A stretch of 9,915 nt of DNA from Pirellulales bacterium (GTDB lineage: Bacteria > Planctomycetota > Planctomycetia > Pirellulales > JALHLM01), in contig JALHLM010000198.1 of the NCBI GenBank assembly GCA_022844585.1, forward strand, positions 1 to 9,915, written 5' to 3'. This document shows positions 6,220-9,915 of the stretch, in pieces. The translations under genes were made by a program, and so were the position numbers. Below the pieces are notes generated by a model. The model made no database searches. It was given only the letters and a program-made list of their open reading frames with translations, and was not told the DNA's origin. Within the stretch, counting starts at the first letter, position 1; each line of letters opens with the position of its first letter.

Positions 6220-6913
6220 CGCCATCGTCATCACCTGCGAGCACGGCGGGAACGAAGTCCCGCCGGAATTCGCCGCACTGTTCGCCGGCCACGAGGAGTT
6301 ATTGAAGACGCATCGCGGCTACGATCCCGGCGCGCTGGAACTTGCCTGGCGCTTCGCGCAGGCGGTCGGTCACCCGTTGCATTACTCGACGACCACGCGC
6401 CTGCTCTGCGATTTGAACCGCACACTTCGCTGTCCAGGCCACTTATCGGAGATCACGCAAACGCTCAACGAGGAAGCGATCGAAAAGCTGGTCCGCGCCC
6501 ATTACGAGCCCTACCGCGCGGCAGTGGAAAAAGAGATCAGCGATCTCGTAGAAGGCGACCAGCGGGTGCTGCATCTATCCGTGCATAGCTTCACCCCGGA
6601 ACTCGACGGCGAAGTACGCAACGCGGACATCGGCTTACTCTACGATCCAAAATCGCCGACGGAAGTCGCGATCTGCGACGCGTGGCACGCGGCGCTCAGC
6701 AGCGCGCGGCCCGAACTCGTGGTGCGGCGCAACTATCCCTACCTCGGCACGACAGACGGCTTCACAACCACGCTGCGAACAATCCACGAGCCAGAAAAAT
6801 ACGCCGGCATCGAACTCGAAGTAAACCAAAGCTGGCCACTCGCAGCCGGCAAAGCCTGGCAAGAACTCCAGGCCTCCCTCGTCGCCACCTTCCAATCCGC
6901 CCTCAACCCGTAA
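6206..6913 (+). CDS. N-formylglutamate amidohydrolase-family protein
   Basis: The product has 235 residues. The family (HutG-like N-formylglutamate deformylase fold) comprises zinc-dependent amidases. Visible signatures are ITCEHGGNEVP (9-19), HRGYDPGA with D40 (36-43), LCDLNRT (67-73), HLSVHSFTP with H123 and H127 (123-131) and the late ELEVNQSW, the usual order for the family. No other histidine-degradation gene is nearby, so a role in histidine breakdown is unlikely. The tight overlap with the GCS2 ligase suggests it acts on the ligase product or a related gamma-glutamyl or N-acyl amide (inference). The start at 6206 is chosen over the frame's first ATG at 6128, which would lie deep inside the ligase gene. 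GGCGAG at 6193-6198 is a modest ribosome binding site seven bases away; a second ATG at 6212 is also possible. Confidence 0.9.
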   Translation: MAMFDAIVITCEHGGNEVPPEFAALFAGHEELLKTHRGYDPGALELAWRFAQAVGHPLHYSTTTRLLCDLNRTLRCPGHLSEITQTLNEEAIEKLVRAHYEPYRAAVEKEISDLVEGDQRVLHLSVHSFTPELDGEVRNADIGLLYDPKSPTEVAICDAWHAALSSARPELVVRRNYPYLGTTDGFTTTLRTIHEPEKYAGIELEVNQSWPLAAGKAWQELQASLVATFQSALNP

Positions 6914-6966
6914 TCTCCGCCCCCTCCTCTACTCCTTTACTCCTCCCACCTCCTCCCTCCTTCACT
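6914..6966. other. Polypyrimidine tract between convergent genes
   Basis: Almost every base from 6914 to 6963 on the plus strand is C or T, with only about four purines, and CTCC/CTCCT is reiterated. It occupies the whole 48-bp gap between the amidohydrolase stop and the stop of the minus-strand gene at 6962. I see no hairpin terminator here. Such tracts can adopt triplex structures or influence termination, but no function is demonstrated. Confidence 0.4.
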
Positions 6967-7849
6967 TCGCCTGCTTCGGCTTCGCCGCCGTCTTCTCTTC
7001 CGTCGGCAGCAGTTCCTCATTAAACCGCGTCGTGTAGTGCATGCTGCTGGCGTCCCCCTGAAAGCCGACGATGTTCTTATCGATGTCGGTTTGTTGCCAG
7101 ACCAGGCGGCCAGCGGCGATATCGAACCGCACCGTGCCCGACGTATCGCGCTGAATCAGTTGCGCATCGATCGCCGGGTCGCTGTTCGGCGTGAGCCATT
7201 GGGTCTCGACACGAATGGTGGCCAGGTTGTTCGCCACGGATTCGAGCGTGTAAAGCTGCTGTGCCTTGATGCGCTTCAAGCCGCCGTCTTTCGCGGCGAC
7301 GTCGATCTCGAACGGCTGCTTCCAGGTTCCGCCCACGCTGATCGCTTGTTCCGGCAACAGCATCGCCATTTGCCCTTTGTCGGCGTTGGGCTGCGATTGC
7401 TTTTCCTCGCGCTTGATGACTTCCCCGCGCGCGTCGAGCGTGGCCACGGTGAGCGGTACGCCGACCGCCTTCGCCACGTCGCCGAAGCCCGGGGGCGACG
7501 ACTTATCGGTCCGGCTATCGAACCGTTCCTCTTCGCGGTCGCTCATTTGCTGGCGCATGTCGACGTAGTCGACCGAATGCACGAACGAGAACTTGCCGTC
7601 CGGTTGCACGGCGGTGATCTTCCACCGCTTCGTGGAAATGCTCGTCGTATCCGCGGTCTGCGTGCTGCCGGAAACCGTCGTCCGCACCCGCGCGCGATGC
7701 TCAACCTTCCAGACGAGATTTTCGCCCGCCTGAAACTTGTAACGCAACGTGTACGCCTCGCCGGCGCCCGGCTCGGCCGACGTCGCGGCATTCGTCCACG
7801 CCAGACTGGTCGCCAGCGCTACCCAAATCACCCACGCGGCCCGGCACAT
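6962..7849 (-). CDS. Secreted protein of unknown function (DUF6263-like pattern)
   Basis: The product has 295 residues from the ATG at 7849. A signal peptide is clear: MCRAAWVIWV and a hydrophobic core, with a likely cut after NAATSA near residue 25. The mature part opens with YTLRYKFQAGENLVWKVEH, then KRWKITAVQPDGKFSF and GVPLTVATLDARGEVIKRE around the middle. It closes with a beta-rich stretch (TSGTVRFDIAAGRLVWQQTD) and a lysine/alanine-rich tail. This order, a 'YKF+xGE' strand, a 'v.pdG.' strand, and a long beta-sandwich-like middle, resembles planctomycete DUF6263-like exported proteins, but I cannot confirm this without a profile search. No catalytic motif is seen. AAAGG sits about nine bases upstream of the ATG. 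A strong promoter at 7890-7918 serves it. The longer start at 7918 would overlap that promoter and is rejected. Confidence 0.75.
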   Translation of the reverse strand: MCRAAWVIWVALATSLAWTNAATSAEPGAGEAYTLRYKFQAGENLVWKVEHRARVRTTVSGSTQTADTTSISTKRWKITAVQPDGKFSFVHSVDYVDMRQQMSDREEERFDSRTDKSSPPGFGDVAKAVGVPLTVATLDARGEVIKREEKQSQPNADKGQMAMLLPEQAISVGGTWKQPFEIDVAAKDGGLKRIKAQQLYTLESVANNLATIRVETQWLTPNSDPAIDAQLIQRDTSGTVRFDIAAGRLVWQQTDIDKNIVGFQGDASSMHYTTRFNEELLPTEEKTAAKPKQAK

Positions 7850-7889
7850 AAGCGCATCCTTTCGCCAGAAGTCCCGATTTCGGCCCGGG

Positions 7890-7918
7890 AATATAGCCAA
7901 GCCAGCAAAGAGGGTCAA
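7890..7918 (-). promoter_or_regulatory. Near-consensus sigma70 promoter for the secreted-protein gene
   Basis: On the minus strand TTGACC (7918-7913) is followed by exactly 17 bases and then TATATT (7895-7890). Each hexamer differs from consensus by one base. Transcription would start near 7883, giving a leader of about 34 bases before the ATG at 7849, with the ribosome binding site inside it. This is the best housekeeping-type promoter in the window. It is not experimentally shown. Confidence 0.6.
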
Positions 7919-7993
7919 CGCAAACTGGGAAGGCCCAACGAGTCGCGCCGCTCACCCAAGCCCAGGGAAGGCCACAGCGGACCTAGCTTGTGG

Positions 7994-8023
7994 AGACCCA
8001 TTTTGGGTCTTTCCTGGGTCTCT
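7994..8023. promoter_or_regulatory. Competing stem-loops in the 5' region of the propeller gene
   Basis: AGACCCA (7994-8000) can pair with TGGGTCT at 8004-8010 (three-base loop) or with a second TGGGTCT at 8015-8021. The two pairings exclude each other. The block lies about 130-160 bases upstream of the start at 8155. It could be an operator with a repeated half-site, a leader switch, or a short attenuator-like element; there is no uridine tract to make it a classic terminator. Confidence 0.3.
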
Positions 8024-8154
8024 CGCAGCCAGCAGATTAATTCGCGCCGGCTAGCTAGCATTCCTCACGGCCAACCGCGAAACTAGCTGGCTGCCAGCGG
8101 GTTTGATGGTAACCCGTTCGCCCGACTCCGCACCTGTCACGGGAATCGAGACGT

Positions 8155-9915
8155 ATGAAGCGCCCCAGTTCGAAGCCTGCGTTCCTGGTCGTCGTGCTGA
8201 CAGCGACCGTGTTGTATCTGCACACGAATCAGCGCACAGCGCGCGGTTCCGATGCGCCCGACGGCCAGACGGACGCCGCTTCCGCCCAGCCGGACGACAA
8301 AGACAAACCGGCGGACGCCAAGCCGGAAGCAAAGGAAGGCCAGCCAGCGGAGAAGCAAGCCGAGCCGCCGAAGCCGGAAGTAAAGTTCGGCCTGAACCTG
8401 CACGATCCACGTGCCTTGCAGGGGTACACGCTGCTCTCCCCCTTGGGCGGGACGAAGACGTTCCTCCTGGATATGGAAGGTCGCGTCGTCCGCACCTGGG
8501 ACTGCGGGTGCCAGCCGATGAGCTCGTTCATTCTGGAAAACGGCAACATGCTCCGTTTCGGCAAGCTCGCGCCGGAAGAACAGAAGTTCGGTAACGGCCC
8601 CGGCGAGGCCGGCCGCATTCAGGAGTTCACCTTCGACGGCGAGGTGGTCTGGGACTACAAACTCGTCAGCGAACAGCAAATGCCGCACCACGACATCCGC
8701 AAGCTGCCCAACGGCAACGTGTTGATGATCGTCTGGGAGAAGAAATCGCGCGACGAAGCCATCGCTGCCGGCCGCGCGCCGGAGAACTTGGATGACAAAC
8801 CGCTCCAGCCGGATTGCATCATGGAAGTCAAGCCGACCGGCAAGGAAGGGGGCGAGATCGTCTGGGAATGGCACCTCTGGGATCACTTGATTCAAGACCG
8901 CGACGCTTCGAAAGCCAATTACGGCAACGTTGCCGAACACCCGGAATTGGTCGACGTCAACTTCGGCGAAGGGCTCGCGCAGGCGCTGAAGGACAACGAC
9001 ACGGTGAATCAACTCGCCGGCATCGGCTACGTCGGCGCGCCGGCCGCGGGCCAGGCGCCCAAAGTCAACGCCGATTGGACGCACTGCAACGGCATCGACT
9101 ACAACGCCGAATTGGATCAGATCGTCATCAGCGTCCATGCCTTCAGCGAGATCTGGATCATCGACCACAGCACCACGACGGAAGAGGCGAAGGGGCACAC
9201 TGGCGGCCGTTCCGGCAAAGGGGGCGACCTGCTTTACCGCTGGGGCAATCCAATCGCTTACCGCGCAGGTACAAAAGAAAACCAGACCTCCTTCAAGCAA
9301 CACAACGCGCAGTGGATCCCCAAGGGCTATCCCGGCGAAGGGCATCTGTTGATCTTCAACAATCAACACGAAGTCGACGGCGAAAAGTTTTCGTCCGTCG
9401 ATGAACTAGTAACTCCAGTCGATGAAAATGGCAACTATCAGCGCCCCACCGGCGAAGCCTTCGGCCCCAAGGAACCGGTCTGGAGTTACACCGCGCCGAA
9501 GCGAACGGACTTCTATTCGAGCTTCATCTCCGGCACGCATCGCTTGCCCAACGGCAATACGATGATCTGCTCCGGCGCGAACGGCACGCTGTTCGAAGTC
9601 ACGCCCGAGAAAGAGATGGTCTGGAAGTTCATCAATCCGACCAAGGAAAATCCGTTCGGCGGTGGTCCTGGCGGCGGACCCGGCGGGATGTTCGGACCTC
9701 CCGAGATTGGCAAGCTGTTGCCGTCGTTCGCGATGGATCGCCTGAAGCTGACCGACGAACAAAAAGAAAAGCTCGCCGCTATCGAAAAAGACGCGCAATC
9801 CAAACTGGATGAACTGCTGACGGAAGATCAACGCCAGGAATTCGCCGAGCTAAAGAAGAACCCGTTCCCATTTCCCTTCCCGGGAGGCCCCGGCGGCGGA
9901 CCTGGTGGGCCCGGC
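8155..9915 (+). CDS. Secreted arylsulfotransferase-like (ASST family) propeller protein with C-terminal LTxEQ region, 3'-truncated by window edge
   Basis: 587 residues run open to the last base, so the C-terminus is missing. A hydrophobic signal/anchor (about 8-23) is followed by a low-complexity Pro/Ala/Asp/Lys linker to about 76. A propeller-like domain of about 80-495 shows repeated blade motifs: LENGNMLRFG, LPNGNVLMIVW, LPNGNTMICSG, plus DGEVVWDY and EKEMVWKF. Histidines at positions typical of the ASST family are H178/H179, H310 (THCNGIDY), H383 (QHNAQWIPKG) and H462 (GTHRLPNG). These could support sulfate transfer, but activity on aryl sulfates is inferred only. After a Gly/Pro hinge (502-516), a helical segment at about 528-569 contains LTDEQ (532-536) and LTEDQ (555-559), resembling Spy/CpxP-like planctomycete repeats. 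It is followed by another Gly/Pro tract. The ATG at 8155 has only a weak ribosome binding site (GAG at 8148-8150). Confidence 0.88.
   Translation, partial: MKRPSSKPAFLVVVLTATVLYLHTNQRTARGSDAPDGQTDAASAQPDDKDKPADAKPEAKEGQPAEKQAEPPKPEVKFGLNLHDPRALQGYTLLSPLGGTKTFLLDMEGRVVRTWDCGCQPMSSFILENGNMLRFGKLAPEEQKFGNGPGEAGRIQEFTFDGEVVWDYKLVSEQQMPHHDIRKLPNGNVLMIVWEKKSRDEAIAAGRAPENLDDKPLQPDCIMEVKPTGKEGGEIVWEWHLWDHLIQDRDASKANYGNVAEHPELVDVNFGEGLAQALKDNDTVNQLAGIGYVGAPAAGQAPKVNADWTHCNGIDYNAELDQIVISVHAFSEIWIIDHSTTTEEAKGHTGGRSGKGGDLLYRWGNPIAYRAGTKENQTSFKQHNAQWIPKGYPGEGHLLIFNNQHEVDGEKFSSVDELVTPVDENGNYQRPTGEAFGPKEPVWSYTAPKRTDFYSSFISGTHRLPNGNTMICSGANGTLFEVTPEKEMVWKFINPTKENPFGGGPGGGPGGMFGPPEIGKLLPSFAMDRLKLTDEQKEKLAAIEKDAQSKLDELLTEDQRQEFAELKKNPFPFPFPGGPGGGPGGPG

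Larger units (their letters stand above)
7850..8154. other. 305-bp divergent intergenic region with no gene
   Basis: The region separates the minus-strand secreted-protein gene from the plus-strand propeller gene. It holds the promoter at 7890-7918, a nine-base direct repeat GGGAAGGCC (7927-7935 and 7965-7973), the hairpin set at 7994-8023, and an imperfect GGCTAGCTAG/CTAGCTGGCT pairing around 8049-8092. No open frame here has coding character. No clear plus-strand -35/-10 pair was found for the gene at 8155. Confidence 0.5.

Noticed and set aside
7880..7889. Ten-base TCGGCCCGGG shared with 2927-2936 near the vapBC promoter
   Set aside because: The motif sits at different positions relative to the two -10 boxes and is likely by chance in GC-rich DNA.
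7037..8086. 349-aa plus-strand open frame
   Set aside because: It is antisense to the secreted-protein gene with a signal peptide, good start and promoter; the long frame is a by-product of high GC. It is arginine-rich and shows no domain.
8137..9369. 410-aa minus-strand open frame
   Set aside because: It mirrors the propeller gene, whose blade motifs and histidines are clear on the plus strand.

Overview
The window reads as a chromosomal segment of a GC-rich planctomycete, most likely Pirellulales-like. This is inferred from protein style: a short membrane protein with the N-terminal 'FRLRSLL' signature, secreted proteins of planctomycete type, and an arylsulfotransferase-like propeller with an LTxEQ tail. 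No 16S or other decisive marker is present. I found no tRNA, rRNA, CRISPR array, transposase or phage gene.

Layout. (1) 1-921 (+): the C-terminal 306 residues of an McsB-type protein arginine kinase, cut by the left edge. It is followed at 960-1286 by a small single-pass membrane protein. (2) 1314-2066 (-): a secreted protein resembling the LolA-like lipoprotein-sorting fold, convergent with the small membrane gene. (3) 2228-2880 (-): a VapBC-type toxin-antitoxin pair, antitoxin first, with an ATGA overlap, a strong ribosome binding site and a TATAAT box upstream. (4) 3053-4786 (+): prolyl-tRNA synthetase with an inserted editing domain, divergent from vapBC. (5) 4787-4945: a compact 159-bp inverted-repeat element made of nested 8-bp and 9-bp repeats. 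It lies exactly between the proS stop codon and the next ribosome binding site. (6) 4963-6913 (+): two overlapping genes, a GCS2-family carboxylate-amine ligase and an N-formylglutamate amidohydrolase-family protein, which form an amide-making/amide-cleaving pair. (7) 6962-7849 (-): a secreted protein of unknown function with a near-consensus sigma70 promoter. (8) 7850-8154: a divergent intergenic region with competing hairpins. (9) 8155-9915 (+): a secreted arylsulfotransferase-like propeller protein running off the right edge.

Most of the window is housekeeping or ordinary accessory content. The parts most worth a second look are the repeat element at 4787-4945, the GCS2/amidohydrolase pair behind it, and the propeller-to-LTxEQ fusion. 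I see no clear evidence of a wholly new system. The function of the ligase/amidohydrolase pair is the main open biological question.
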